Below, piece after piece: positions 22,910 through 34,106 of a DNA stretch of 35,471 nucleotides. The stretch is taken from positions 1 to 35,471 of the forward strand of contig BCGN01000003.1 of NCBI GenBank assembly GCA_001599295.1, written 5' to 3'. The translations under genes were made by a program, and so were the position numbers. Each line of letters opens with the position of its first letter. The stretch's first letter is position 1. The notes under the pieces are model-generated. The model made no database searches, had not been told where the DNA came from, and worked only from the letters and a program-made list of their open reading frames with translations. This DNA is from Sporopachydermia quercuum (lineage: Eukaryota; Ascomycota; Sporopachydermiomycetes; Sporopachydermiales; Sporopachydermiaceae).

Positions 22910-24082
22910 ATGGCTCCAACTGCATCTGCCACTGTTACAGTAACAGAACAAAACGATCAAGCTCGCTTGTTAAAAGACAAGAAAGCTGAAGAGCTAAAGA
23001 ATTTGATTTACCCAGTAAAAACTTACGGACTAGAATACAAAACTGTTGAAGATGAAGAAGGAAATTTTGTTATAGACCCCGAAGAGGCAAAAGGAGTATT
23101 GTATCCTCATTTTTTGCCATTCCACCAGAAAACAATTACTCATGAGTTACCAGGAGAATTTACAATTGAAGATGTTGCTAAAAAAGCTGATCCTTCATTC
23201 AAAAATCTTTTTAACTCGGAAAACATCAAAAAGTCAAACATTACCCCCAAGTTTGGAACAGACCTTTCTGGTATTCAACTTTCCAAATTAAACGATGCTC
23301 AAAAGGATGAACTTGCTCTGTTCATCGAACAAAGAGGATTGGTTGTACTTCGTGATCAAGATTTGAAAGATCAACCTTTGGATGATATCGTCAAATTTGG
23401 NGAATATTTTGGTCCTCAACACATTCATCCAGCAACTCCTTCGCCAAAGGGATATCCTCAAATTCATCTTGTTTATAAGCCTGAAAAAGAGGTGATCGCG
23501 GATCAAATCTTTTCGGACAAACTTAACAGTCTGGGATGGCACAGTGATATATCTTTTGAAGAACAACCAGCTTCGTTATCGTTTCTAGCAATTCTAGAAC
23601 TACCAGAGAGCGGTGGTGATACTTTGTTTGCTAATACTGCTGAAGCTTACAACAGACTGTCCCCAGCACTACAAAAGTTCTTGGAAGGGTTGACCGTCAT
23701 TCACTCCGGCATTGAACAGGGAGAAATGACTTTGAATAAGTTTGGTGGTAAAGGAATTAAGCGCGGATTAGCAATTAGTGAGCATCCCGTTGTTCGTACT
23801 CATCCAGTAACAGGAGAAAGGGCATTATATGTTAACCCTATCTTTTCAAGACGAATTCCTCAATTGAAGAAAGAAGAGTCTGATTACCTATTAAATTTCC
23901 TTTACGACCACATTTCTAAAGGACAAGATTTTCAAGCCAGAGCCAAATGGGAAGTAGGAACTGTCGTAGCCTGGGATAATAGGAAGACTGTGCATAGTCC
24001 TTTATTCGATTGGAGCTCCTCTGAAAGACGGCACCTATTTAGATTGACACCATTGGGCGAGAAACCATTCTTTAAGCCATAA
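22910..24082 (+). CDS. JLP1: Sulfonate/2-oxoglutarate dioxygenase, Jlp1 type (first tandem copy)
   Basis: Encodes 390 residues. The reading frame is open upstream to 22796, but that extension begins with GTG, whereas ATG 22910 (ATCAAAATGG) gives the N-terminus MAPTASATV shared with the copy at 29749. It is a Fe(II)/2-oxoglutarate TauD-family enzyme. His211-x-Asp213 (GWHSDISFE) and His362 (RKTVHSPL) bind iron, Thr238 (SGGDT) and the Arg residues at 373 and 378 bind 2-oxoglutarate; the 27-residue His-to-Thr spacing equals that in E. coli TauD. Jlp1 cleaves alkyl sulfonates such as taurine or isethionate to sulfite and an aldehyde, so sulfite can enter the methionine pathway. It lies 601 bp before a tandem sister. 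Bases 23150-23433 are identical to that sister, and codon 250 is CTG where sisters have TTG and CTT. One N (23401) falls in a Gly codon and changes nothing. Confidence 0.93.
   Translation: MAPTASATVTVTEQNDQARLLKDKKAEELKNLIYPVKTYGLEYKTVEDEEGNFVIDPEEAKGVLYPHFLPFHQKTITHELPGEFTIEDVAKKADPSFKNLFNSENIKKSNITPKFGTDLSGIQLSKLNDAQKDELALFIEQRGLVVLRDQDLKDQPLDDIVKFXEYFGPQHIHPATPSPKGYPQIHLVYKPEKEVIADQIFSDKLNSLGWHSDISFEEQPASLSFLAILELPESGGDTLFANTAEAYNRLSPALQKFLEGLTVIHSGIEQGEMTLNKFGGKGIKRGLAISEHPVVRTHPVTGERALYVNPIFSRRIPQLKKEESDYLLNFLYDHISKGQDFQARAKWEVGTVVAWDNRKTVHSPLFDWSSSERRHLFRLTPLGEKPFFKP
23150..23433 (+). repeat. Identical tract shared by dioxygenase copies (copy 1)
   Basis: These 284 bp equal 24921-25204 apart from N bases, and the part 23185-23376 also equals 30024-30215. 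Immediately outside, the copies differ at many silent and replacement sites. Confidence 0.9.
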
Positions 24083-24406
24083 AATCTTATATTACTGGTT
24101 TTTCTTTTCAATATAGCTTAATATAAAAATTCTATTAGTAGATTGAAGTATAAGATAAATGTAGGATATCTTAATTTGGGTTCTAGTATTTCAAGTTAAT
24201 TTTCCAGCTTGCATACCTCCCGTCACCTTTCTATTGTGTTCCAACCTTGATTCGTTTCAATATTTCAATCTTACTGAACATGTTATATACAACACTGACT
24301 ATTTTCATTTTTTTAGAATAATATTAATCGTATCATTTTTATAATCAGCATATGGATTTACGCACGCTCGATGCTTCATTCAGATATCAGATCATTCAGG
24401 AGACGG

Positions 24407-24413
24407 CACGTGA
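24407..24413. promoter_or_regulatory. Cbf1/Met4-type site CACGTGA
   Basis: CACGTGA lies about 270 bp upstream of the ATG at 24684, at nearly the same distance as the matching site of the previous gene. It is a probable Cbf1/Met4 element by motif and position. Confidence 0.5.
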
Positions 24414-24537
24414 CATGGTTAATTACTTTCCCATGTTTGACAGATATTTGATAAATTACGACAATTGAGATAGAGTTTATCTAATTCATGATTAGATCAA
24501 CTTAATCTCAAATACGAGAATTTTAATTTCTGAATAG

Positions 24538-24545
24538 TATAAATA
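24538..24545 (+). promoter_or_regulatory. TATA box of second tandem dioxygenase
   Basis: TATAAATA lies about 146 bp upstream of the ATG at 24684. Confidence 0.45.
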
Positions 24546-24683
24546 GTTCTTCATCATACTGTTTGAAAATTCATTCTTATTCTTTATCTATTTACTAACT
24601 GGATAAAGGGAATAGTTAAAGCATTAAGAGTATCAGTACTTGCAGTAACCATATTATTGATTTTACTCGCTGCTTTATACAAT

Positions 24684-25844
24684 ATGGCTCCAACAGTGAC
24701 TGAACAGAGTTTCACTAGTGGTGACACTACTGAACAATTATTGAAAGATCAAAAGGCTGAAGAGCTCAAGAAACTGGTATCAGGAGCTCAAACCTATGGT
24801 TACAACTACAAGTCCGTTGAAAATGAAGATGGTGATTTCGTTGTAGCTCCTGAAGAAGCCGAAGGAGCACTGTATCCACAGTTTTTACCTTCTCACCAAA
24901 AAGCCATTACACACCAGGTGCCAGGAGAATTTACAATTGAAGATGTTGCTAAAAAAGCTGATCCTTCATTCAAAAATCTTTTTAACTCGGAAAACATCAA
25001 AAAGTCAAACATTACCCCCAANTTTGGAACAGACCTTTCTGGTATTCAACTTTCCAAATTAAACGATGCTCAAAAGGATGAACTTGCTCTGTTCATCGAA
25101 CAAAGAGGATTGGTTGTACTTCGTGATCAAGATTTGAAAGATCAACCTTTGGATGATATCGTCAAATTTGGNGAATATTTTGGTCCTCAACACATTCATC
25201 CAGCTACGGGCTCGCCCAAGGGTTACCCCCAAATTCATGTTGTTTATAGGGCCAAGCAAGAAGGTGCCACCACCAACATATTCAAGGATCGTTTGAACAG
25301 TATAGCATGGCATAGTGATATTTCCTTTGAAGAGCAGCCGGCGGCTTTATCTTTTTTAGCAATCCTAGAGTTGCCAGATAGTGGTGGTGACACTATATTT
25401 GCTAATACTGCTGAAGCTTACAACAGATTGTCTCCAGCACTACAAAAATTCCTTGAAAGCTTAACTGTTATTCATTCAGGACTTGAACAAGGAAAGAACA
25501 CTCTAAATAGATTTGGTGGTAAAGGAATTAAGCGTGGATTGGCAATTAGTGAGCATCCCGTTGTTCGTACTCATCCAGTAACAGGAGAAAAGGCATTGTT
25601 TGTGAATCCTGCGTTCTCAAGACGAATTCCCCAATTGAAGAAGGAAGAGTCTGATTACGTGTTGAATTTCCTTTACGATCACATTTCTAAGGGACAAGAT
25701 TTCCAAGCCAGAGCCAAATGGGAAGTAGGAACTGTCGTAGCCTGGGACAATAGAAAAACTGTTCACAGTGCATTGTTTGATTGGGATACTGTTGAGAGAA
25801 GACATGCCTTTAGATTGACTCCCCTTGGAGAGAGGCCGTTCTAA
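24684..25844 (+). CDS. JLP1: Sulfonate/2-oxoglutarate dioxygenase, Jlp1 type (second tandem copy)
   Basis: Encodes 386 residues from ATG 24684 (AATATGGCT); the frame is open upstream only from a TTG at 24657. It is the closest sister of the preceding gene. The active site is complete: His210-x-Asp212 in AWHSDISFE, Thr of SGGDT, His of RKTVHSAL and the C-terminal Arg residues. It ends with GERPF, about three residues shorter than its sisters. Expected reaction: sulfonate + O2 + 2-oxoglutarate to sulfite, aldehyde, succinate and CO2, probably cytosolic because no targeting signal is seen. The region around residues 195-210, between the tract and the HxD motif, differs most from the sisters, which may mean a different sulfonate preference (inference). 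Two N bases (25022, 25172) lie inside the identical tract; the first leaves Lys/Asn undecided. Confidence 0.93.
   Translation: MAPTVTEQSFTSGDTTEQLLKDQKAEELKKLVSGAQTYGYNYKSVENEDGDFVVAPEEAEGALYPQFLPSHQKAITHQVPGEFTIEDVAKKADPSFKNLFNSENIKKSNITPXFGTDLSGIQLSKLNDAQKDELALFIEQRGLVVLRDQDLKDQPLDDIVKFXEYFGPQHIHPATGSPKGYPQIHVVYRAKQEGATTNIFKDRLNSIAWHSDISFEEQPAALSFLAILELPDSGGDTIFANTAEAYNRLSPALQKFLESLTVIHSGLEQGKNTLNRFGGKGIKRGLAISEHPVVRTHPVTGEKALFVNPAFSRRIPQLKKEESDYVLNFLYDHISKGQDFQARAKWEVGTVVAWDNRKTVHSALFDWDTVERRHAFRLTPLGERPF
24921..25204 (+). repeat. Identical tract shared by dioxygenase copies (copy 2)
   Basis: Equals 23150-23433 over 284 bp apart from N bases. Shorter identical tracts between the same two genes also occur at 25542-25590 (with 23771-23819, 49 bp) and in the segment matching 23933-23976 (44 bp). 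Confidence 0.9.
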
Positions 25845-26419
25845 ATTAGTATGGGGTTAGTATGGTTAAAGAGTTGTTAACCATATAACTATATTATTAG
25901 AGACAAGTTTACTATTCTGTTATAGTTTAAAGACTAAGGATGTTTGTTAAATATACGTCCCAACTTAATATGTAAGTAGAATAAATATTGAATTTAAATT
26001 GCCATAGGGCACGAAGCTACCTGAACTTGAACTATAGGTTTAGAAGAGTGTTTATTGGATGTTATCTGCTTCCCTACTTTCTGCTCTCGTTTATTGCAGC
26101 TCCCCCTACGGATATTTCAGCTATTCAAAAGTGCTCACATACATAAGCTACCCAAGTAAATCTTGTCAGTCAACTTTGAGCATAAAAACTAAAAATAGCG
26201 CTGATAAAGTCACTTAAAGTATAATATAACTTACTAATAGAATGAAATCCCAACCTTCGTTGTATTGTTTTAACATATACATTTTACTATATGGCGTCAC
26301 AAAACCATTTCAACATTCTTTAACTTAAAAAATTGTACTATTGAATCTATAGAAACTAGACAAAAGAGAAACGAGAAAAGCAAAATCCGAAGCTACTTAA
26401 GTCGGCGAATTACAACANC
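25845..26419. other. Convergent intergenic region
   Basis: About 575 bp between the 3' ends of the tandem dioxygenase and the SOA1-like gene. It should hold both transcript ends; no distinct element is recognised. An N lies at 26418. Confidence 0.5.
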
Positions 26420-28135
26420 TTAATGAGAAAATCTGAAGTCCAATCTTCTATTTCCTTTATCTTTTGTTGTCAAGGTGTATTCAACTTGTTCCTCTTTGGT
26501 GAAGGCATTCCACTTCAATTCTTTTTGTTTATTACGATATGAGTAAAACCATTTTGTTAAAAGAAGAAACACAATTGCAAGAAGATTTATCCCGAACAAG
26601 ACACCATTTCCTCTTCTGTAAAGAGGAGCATCGTCTTGTCGGTAAATATTAGAAGCAATTATGGCACCAGCTTGTACAAACATATTGTACAACGCGGCAC
26701 TCACAGTTCTAGATCTTACAGCATTGGAGTTTCGGGAGCACCACGCAACTAAAATGGCATGAATGTAAGGAGCACCCAGTAAAAGTACCAAGACTGCGTA
26801 TGTTTGCCAAATGTAACCAGGTTGAGCAACATTCTTCCAGAAAGCTAAGACTCCAATAAGTGGAACAAGCCACAAAGGTTGTAAAGTTGAAGTGAAGCAT
26901 TTCTCCTCCCTTTTCTCGGTAAGCCAAGTTAACCATATCATCAGGATAATATGGAGTACTTGATATGGGATGGTTAGAACTGTAGTTACAATTGCGGAGA
27001 AACCCATTCTTCTCAGAATAATTGTGATATATGCGCCTGTAGTGTTAATAGGGATTAAGATAATGAGGCCAATAAGATACAATGGCCACAAATCATAATC
27101 GGTCAAGGCTTCCCATAAGAGCTTCGGAGTTATATGCTGACGATTATTCATATCACCTTTACTTGGGTCATCACGCAACAATCTGTTCACAACGATTTTT
27201 TCCTCCCTGTCTGTAAACCATCCTTTCTTTCTAAACCATGTCCTTGTTTGGGCAGGAGATGCAGGCATTCTAAAAAAAGAAGCAATACCGATCACTAGAG
27301 TTAAAAGCCCTTGAAGTAAAAACAGCCATTGCCATCCGTGCCAACCATTAACACCTCTCATTCTCAACAGCCCAAAAGCCATTAAGGCAGTGGCAATTTG
27401 AGCAAAAGATAAAGCAGTCCAGAAGAAAGATAATCTGATTGGCAACTCTCTTGAAGTATAGAAATAGGATAGCCATAAGACAACATCGGGAATGAACCCA
27501 CCTTCTAAGAGACCCAATAAACATCTAGTAACAAAAAAGCTAGCTTTACCACTTAAAGCAGCTTGAGACATAGCAACAATTGACCATAAGCAAATCTGAG
27601 TGGGGATCCATCTGTCTGGTCCCAAACCCTTGGAAATCAGCTGAGATGGTAATTCAGCAGACAAAAATGAAACCAAGAAGATTGTTTGACCAGTATTGTA
27701 GTCATTGGTAGTAAGACCTAAGTCCGACAACATATTATCAGCCAAAGCCTGAATAATATTTCCTCTGTCAATTTGAAGAGCAATAAACATAATACAGGCC
27801 CAGAAACAAGCATACCATTCTAGCTTTCTCAGAACAATCTTCTCCTCCTTTAGTTCCCATTCAAAATTGGGATCAAATAAGTGCCTGCACTCATATTGTG
27901 TTTTCTCATAGAGCTGTCTATAGTATTCAGCTACCTCAGGATTACTGAATATATTATCGTCTTCACTATCTTCACGATGGGATACAATTTCCAAAATCTC
28001 CTCTGGAGTTTTAGTGGTACTATTTTTTCTGTATGATCTTGTTTCTGAATCTTTAACCGAGCTGTTTTCACTTTCAGTAGTATCACGTTTAGAGTCAGAT
28101 GTCTCTGACTTTTCTTTCTTGAAAAGGGTAACCAT
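26420..28135 (-). CDS. SOA1: Sulfonate/sulfur-compound transporter, Soa1 type (DAL5 family MFS)
   Basis: Encodes 571 residues, close to S. cerevisiae Soa1 (YIL166C). A hydrophilic N-terminus of about 100 residues, rich in Ser and charged residues, precedes twelve membrane segments. Close matches to Soa1 run along the protein: DNMLSDLGLTTNDYNTGQT, RCLLGLLEGGFIPD, VNRLLRDDPSKGDMNNRQ, DYDLWPLYL, VRSRTVSAALYNM, GAIIASNIYR and the C-terminus TTKDKGNRRLDFRFSH. Soa1 is a proton-coupled plasma-membrane importer of sulfonates, thiosulfate, sulfite and sulfate. Its place among four JLP1-type genes and two sulfatases fits uptake of the substrates of those enzymes. An ATCACATGA Cbf1-type site lies about 505 bp upstream in the region shared with the gene at 29749. 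Confidence 0.93.
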   Translation of the reverse strand: MVTLFKKEKSETSDSKRDTTESENSSVKDSETRSYRKNSTTKTPEEILEIVSHREDSEDDNIFSNPEVAEYYRQLYEKTQYECRHLFDPNFEWELKEEKIVLRKLEWYACFWACIMFIALQIDRGNIIQALADNMLSDLGLTTNDYNTGQTIFLVSFLSAELPSQLISKGLGPDRWIPTQICLWSIVAMSQAALSGKASFFVTRCLLGLLEGGFIPDVVLWLSYFYTSRELPIRLSFFWTALSFAQIATALMAFGLLRMRGVNGWHGWQWLFLLQGLLTLVIGIASFFRMPASPAQTRTWFRKKGWFTDREEKIVVNRLLRDDPSKGDMNNRQHITPKLLWEALTDYDLWPLYLIGLIILIPINTTGAYITIILRRMGFSAIVTTVLTIPYQVLHIILMIWLTWLTEKREEKCFTSTLQPLWLVPLIGVLAFWKNVAQPGYIWQTYAVLVLLLGAPYIHAILVAWCSRNSNAVRSRTVSAALYNMFVQAGAIIASNIYRQDDAPLYRRGNGVLFGINLLAIVFLLLTKWFYSYRNKQKELKWNAFTKEEQVEYTLTTKDKGNRRLDFRFSH

Positions 28136-28262
28136 TATGACTTTCCGAAACTCGGACGCTGAAAATCTATTTCTACTACTAGATAAGTTACAACTTGAAT
28201 CCGAACGAGTTTGAACTCCTTTTCTTACAGATAGTTCTTCTTTTCTTATTCATCTATTAATT

Positions 28263-28270
28263 CTATATAT
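28263..28270 (-). promoter_or_regulatory. TATA-like element of SOA1-like gene
   Basis: ATATATAG on the - strand, about 130 bp upstream of the transporter ATG. Such sequences are common in AT-rich DNA. Confidence 0.3.
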
Positions 28271-28639
28271 CATAAATATTCAGCTATTCCGCAAAACTCA
28301 TCAGTTTGTTGAGGGAAATCAGTGAAATTTATATCATCATATTGACAAAACGTTTAGCTTTACTTTCTCTATATATTTCTTCTGTTGGATACATTGATCA
28401 GACTTTAGCATTTTGTTATTGCTTAGCTTTTGGAAAAGGACTTGGCAGAAGTTCTCAATCTTTGATCTTGTAGTGAAAAGTGAAAAGTTTTCTGAAATTT
28501 CGGTGCCATTATTAGAATACTAAGAAGAAATCAGACATTCAATCTGCTTGCCAAGTCAATGAACATCAGTATTTATTGTTTTAATTGTCAAAAAATCTAT
28601 TGTCCTCATAAATCAAAAAAATCGATGAATAGTGTAATG

Positions 28640-28648
28640 TCATGTGAT
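28640..28648 (-). promoter_or_regulatory. Cbf1/Met4-type site ATCACATGA
   Basis: The - strand reads ATCACATGA, a full match to RTCACRTGA. It lies about 505 bp before the SOA1-like ATG and 1.1 kb before the divergent dioxygenase. Confidence 0.45.
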
Positions 28649-29564
28649 CTTGTCTCACATCGACTTTTACACATGAATTATTCCTAATACATTAGAAATT
28701 AGTATTAAACACTTCAAATAATGATGAGGAAAAATGTAGGTTAGTACAATTTAGCTCGAACTTTATTAAGTTATTTGTATGAAGTGCCAAGATAACTTTG
28801 AGCGCTTTATGATTAAGTTCTATTTTGGATCTTATCTTCCTTTTCGTTCCAAATTAGGCAATTGAAGAGATCTCATCGATTTCATGTAGTACTTAAGGGC
28901 TTAAATCTCACAATGTTTATTCCTACTCTCCGTAATTGGCTACAAAATGGTGCAATGTTCTCAGATAATGATAGATAATTAATGTGGCATTTGCATTTTT
29001 ACACAATTTATTGTGGCGCAGGGAGGAATCAAACAATCACGGATTTTAAAACTTTTATTCTCCATGTTATACTTTTCGTCCAGAATAAAGTTCTTTGATG
29101 GAAAATCGTAGATTGAACCTGAACTTTTTTCTTTGTTATAGTATGATTGGATTAGATCTTCAATAGCAAAATCTCAAGGAAACAGTGCAAAAGATATTCA
29201 TTTAATAAAACTTTCTATTAAAGATAGCATATTACCAATAAATTTATTTCAAATTTTTCTTTTCTCAATTCTATGCAACAATTTGAAATTTCTTTAGTCT
29301 ACGCTTCACCTTTATGTGAAAATGCATGGACCGTGCTGTTACCCCAGAAGGCAGCACAGAAATTTCAGAAGCTAAAGAAAACCAAATGTGGAAGCACCTA
29401 ATAGATTAATGTATAACGTAATTCTTCTTCTACGGGTAGTACCATCTTGCCATATTTTCAATTAGTTACTCATTTTCGTGATTTTTGGGTTTTTGTTTGG
29501 TTTCAAACTGAAATAACTTTTCTTGTTTACCTAAAATAAATCAGCTATTTTAATCCACTCTGGA

Positions 29565-29572
29565 TATATAAA
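29565..29572 (+). promoter_or_regulatory. TATA box of dioxygenase at 29749
   Basis: TATATAAA lies about 180 bp upstream of the ATG. Confidence 0.45.
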
Positions 29573-29748
29573 TTCAATGAATCGCCGGATTACCTTAAAC
29601 TATCAGAGATGTACTTACTTGTGAAGTAGGCTTTCTTGACCGATAATCATACAAAATACTGACAAATACCCCATTCGAGCTTTGTGAACTACATTGTTGA
29701 AAATTGCAAAGCGGTAATCAAGTAAGAACTGAATTTTAGGAATCAAAA

Positions 29749-30921
29749 ATGGCCCCAACTGTGTCTGCTACTGTCAGCGTTGTTGAGCAAGATCAAGAGA
29801 GACAACTCTTGAAGGATAAAAGAGCTGAAGAACTGAAGAATCTCGTAACACCCAGAGCTCTTTATGCATATCCATATAAAACAGTTGAAGATGAAGATGG
29901 AAACTTTGTGATTGACCCTGAAGAAGCAAAAAGTGCATTGTATCCTCGATTCTTGCCTACCCATCAAAAAGAAATCACTCATGAAATCCCTGATGAGTTC
30001 GAAATTGAGGATGTAGGCAAACGAGCTGATCCTTCATTCAAAAATCTTTTTAACTCGGAAAACATCAAAAAGTCAAACATTACNCCCAAGTTTGGAACAG
30101 ACCTTTCTGGTATTCAACTTTCCAAATTAAACGATGCTCAAAAGGATGAACTTGCTCTGTTCATCGAACAAAGAGGATTGGTTGTACTTCGTGATCAAGA
30201 TTTGAAAGATCAACCCTTCGAAGATATCATCAAGTTTAGTGAGTACTTTGGTCCTCAGCATGTCCACCCTGCCTCTGGTGCGCCAAAAGGATTTCCAGAA
30301 ATTCATGTTGTTTATAGACCTCCGGTAGAGATAGACCATGATAGAGTTTTTGCTGAGAAGTTGAATACCATTGGGTGGCACAGTGATGTTTCTTACGAGA
30401 GACAACCTGCATCTTTGTCTTTCCTCGCTATTCTTGAATTGCCTGAATCTGGTGGTGACACCTTGTTTGCTGATACTACTGAAGCATACAACAGACTTTC
30501 TCCTGCTCTTCAAAAATTCCTTGAAGGATTAACTGTGGTTCACTCTGGTCTAGAGCAAGGACAGGAAGCCTTGAGAAAGTTTGGAGGTAAAGGTATCAAA
30601 CGTGGATTAGCTATCAGTGAGCATCCTGTTGTTAGGACACATCCAGTAACCGGTACAAAATCCTTATATGTTAATCCTACATTTTCAAGGCGAATTGTAC
30701 AACTAAAGAAAGAAGAATCAGACTGGTTATTGAACTTTTTGTATGATCACATTTCTAAAGGACAAGATTTTCATGCAAGAGCTAAGTGGGAAGTTGGCAC
30801 TGTTGTAGCTTGGGACAACAGACGTACAGTTCACTCTGCCTTATTTGACTGGTATTCTCCTGAAAGAAGACACGCTTTCAGATTGACTCCTTTAGGTGAG
30901 AAACCCTTTTTCGAAGCTTGA
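29749..30921 (+). CDS. JLP1: Sulfonate/2-oxoglutarate dioxygenase, Jlp1 type (distal copy)
   Basis: Encodes 390 residues from an ATG in the context ATCAAAAATGGC, giving MAPTVSATV as in the first tandem copy. The active site is complete: His211-x-Asp213 (GWHSDVSYE), Thr of SGGDT, His of RRTVHSAL, and the C-terminal Arg residues before LTPLGEKPF. It is more distant from the tandem pair than they are from each other, except for 192 identical bases (30024-30215) that encode about residues 92-155. It is divergent from the SOA1-like transporter and convergent with the arylsulfatase. The substrate is probably an alkyl or aryl sulfonate; the exact one is unknown. One N (30084) falls at a silent third position. 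Confidence 0.93.
   Translation: MAPTVSATVSVVEQDQERQLLKDKRAEELKNLVTPRALYAYPYKTVEDEDGNFVIDPEEAKSALYPRFLPTHQKEITHEIPDEFEIEDVGKRADPSFKNLFNSENIKKSNIXPKFGTDLSGIQLSKLNDAQKDELALFIEQRGLVVLRDQDLKDQPFEDIIKFSEYFGPQHVHPASGAPKGFPEIHVVYRPPVEIDHDRVFAEKLNTIGWHSDVSYERQPASLSFLAILELPESGGDTLFADTTEAYNRLSPALQKFLEGLTVVHSGLEQGQEALRKFGGKGIKRGLAISEHPVVRTHPVTGTKSLYVNPTFSRRIVQLKKEESDWLLNFLYDHISKGQDFHARAKWEVGTVVAWDNRRTVHSALFDWYSPERRHAFRLTPLGEKPFFEA
30024..30215 (+). repeat. Identical tract shared by dioxygenase copies (copy 3)
   Basis: These 192 bp equal 23185-23376 and the corresponding part of 24921-25204 apart from N bases. The sequence diverges abruptly on both sides, including at silent sites. Confidence 0.9.
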
Positions 30922-31452
30922 GTATTTGAGGTGTGAGAATTGTGATGAATGCTTAAAGTATATTGAATATACTCTTGTCAATTTTTAGATAGGCTATTTG
31001 TTTTTTTGTTTTCTAATCTATTCATCATTAGTCATAGAATCTGAATTAAGTTGAACTTGAGTAATAAAATTCTTAGTGTTAGTTGAAATTGAATAATAAA
31101 ATTACATCTACTATTTTGAATTCCATTTATTTTGTTTTTCGAAAAGTGGTAGTTAGGCTAACATGTTTATTAAGATTATGATCTTGTAGAAATGATAGAA
31201 TTCATGGTATTTGCAATTCATCGATACTCTAAAATATATAGTTGAACCTTATTACTCAAACCTTAGACCTTCAATTACTTTTACAAGTTGGAGATTAACT
31301 TTCAATTTATGCTTGTTATCAATTACAATGGGTGTACCAAATTGGTCAATTAAACATATTGAAAAGTCTAGAAGTTTGTTTATTCTCTAGTTTTTACATA
31401 TCAATTTCTCAAAATTCCTGCGCAGATCTGATGCCTATATGTTTCAATGTTC
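30922..31452. other. Convergent intergenic region
   Basis: About 530 bp between the 3' ends of the dioxygenase and the arylsulfatase. It is AT-rich and presumably holds both polyadenylation regions; nothing else is recognised. Confidence 0.5.
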
Positions 31453-33129
<1,677 letters not shown>

Positions 33130-33299
33130 CTACTGTAACAAATGAACAGTTATATGTATTGCAATTGAGTTATAATAGCAATTGGTATGAACGATCCACT
33201 CTTTAGACTTTTCTTGGGCCTAAAGATGTACAATAATAAGAAAGTTCAAGTTGAGCGGTTAGTACATAAAGGATTTTTGTATGGAAGATGGGATTAAAA

Positions 33300-33307
33300 C
33301 TTTTATA
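33300..33307 (-). promoter_or_regulatory. TATA box of arylsulfatase
   Basis: The - strand reads TATAAAAG, about 180 bp upstream of the arylsulfatase ATG. Confidence 0.45.
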
Positions 33308-33388
33308 AATCCGGAGACTTTACATCTTTTATAACATGCTAAAATAGAGAGAAAGNAAGAAAATTGGAAACCAGATCTCCGAAACCCA

Positions 33389-33410
33389 AAACTTGTGGGG
33401 ACCACACAGT
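33389..33410. promoter_or_regulatory. Met31/32-like inverted element
   Basis: ACTTGTGG and CCACACAGT face each other across a few bases, forming an imperfect palindrome. Each half resembles the S. cerevisiae Met31/Met32 site AAACTGTGG with one or two extra bases. It lies about 270 bp upstream of the arylsulfatase ATG, between the TATA box and the CACGTG site. Confidence 0.3.
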
Positions 33411-33581
33411 TCTCCCGTTTATTTCGCCAAACTCAATATATTAACATACTTACTTTGGGTACTTCAACTCCTATTATTGTCAGAGAAATCAATGAAATAA
33501 TAGCTCTCCTGATATGATTCATCTTGGTCTAAGTATTGAATTATTGAGTGGCTGTTTTGCTTTATGTAAGATATTTCAATT

Positions 33582-33587
33582 CACGTG
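33582..33587. promoter_or_regulatory. Cbf1-type site CACGTG
   Basis: CACGTG preceded by T, about 460 bp upstream of the arylsulfatase ATG. The gene on the other side starts 1.6 kb away, so the arylsulfatase is the likelier target. Confidence 0.45.
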
Positions 33588-34106
33588 GTAGTATGCAATT
33601 TGATTTTAGAGTTGCATCATCAATCTTAAAGTTTCAACGTCTAAATTTCAACTAGCATTCCTTGTAGGATCTTCCTAAAAGTCCGGATGTCCATTCAACG
33701 ACTTTAGACTCATTATCGCGGAGATTCGGCGTTGCAGCCAACTTGTCAATTTAATGATTAAATAATTTTAAATGAACGCAGAGTTAAATTTATACCATAT
33801 TTGAATACAAGGGAGATATCATTAGAAGAAGTCAAAAGTAACTCTAACCATATTCGGAAAAATAACGGTATCTNGCATTACGAAAAGGGTAGGTAAGATT
33901 ACGCCATTTCTGCCTAAGAAAACAAATAGTTCAAATCTTAAGTTTAACTTAAACCATCGGACATTCGCACTGTGGATTGATTTGCAAGAATTCATGTTTC
34001 GATAATTAGCACACTCATAAACCCGAAAAAAAAAAAAAAGAAAGTAGAAGATGGACCAGTTTAATATTAAGACAAATAAATATACTTGAAGATCTCATCA
34101 CATTAA

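Larger units (their letters stand above)
24083..24683. other. Intergenic promoter region between tandem dioxygenases
   Basis: Holds the end of the first gene's transcript and the promoter of the second, with a CACGTG site and a TATA box listed separately. Nothing else is recognised. Confidence 0.5.
28136..29748. other. Divergent promoter region, SOA1-like and dioxygenase genes
   Basis: About 1.6 kb between two divergent sulfur genes. It holds one Cbf1-type site (28640-28648), TATA-like sequence for the transporter near 28263-28270 and a TATA box for the dioxygenase at 29565. No gene is seen within it. Confidence 0.55.

Noticed and set aside
24657-24683. Nine-codon extension of the second tandem dioxygenase
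   Set aside because: It begins with TTG; the ATG at 24684 aligns with the sister starts.
30127-30513. Long antisense frame inside the distal dioxygenase
   Set aside because: It is the reverse shadow of a conserved coding sequence; the same shadow appears in the sister genes.
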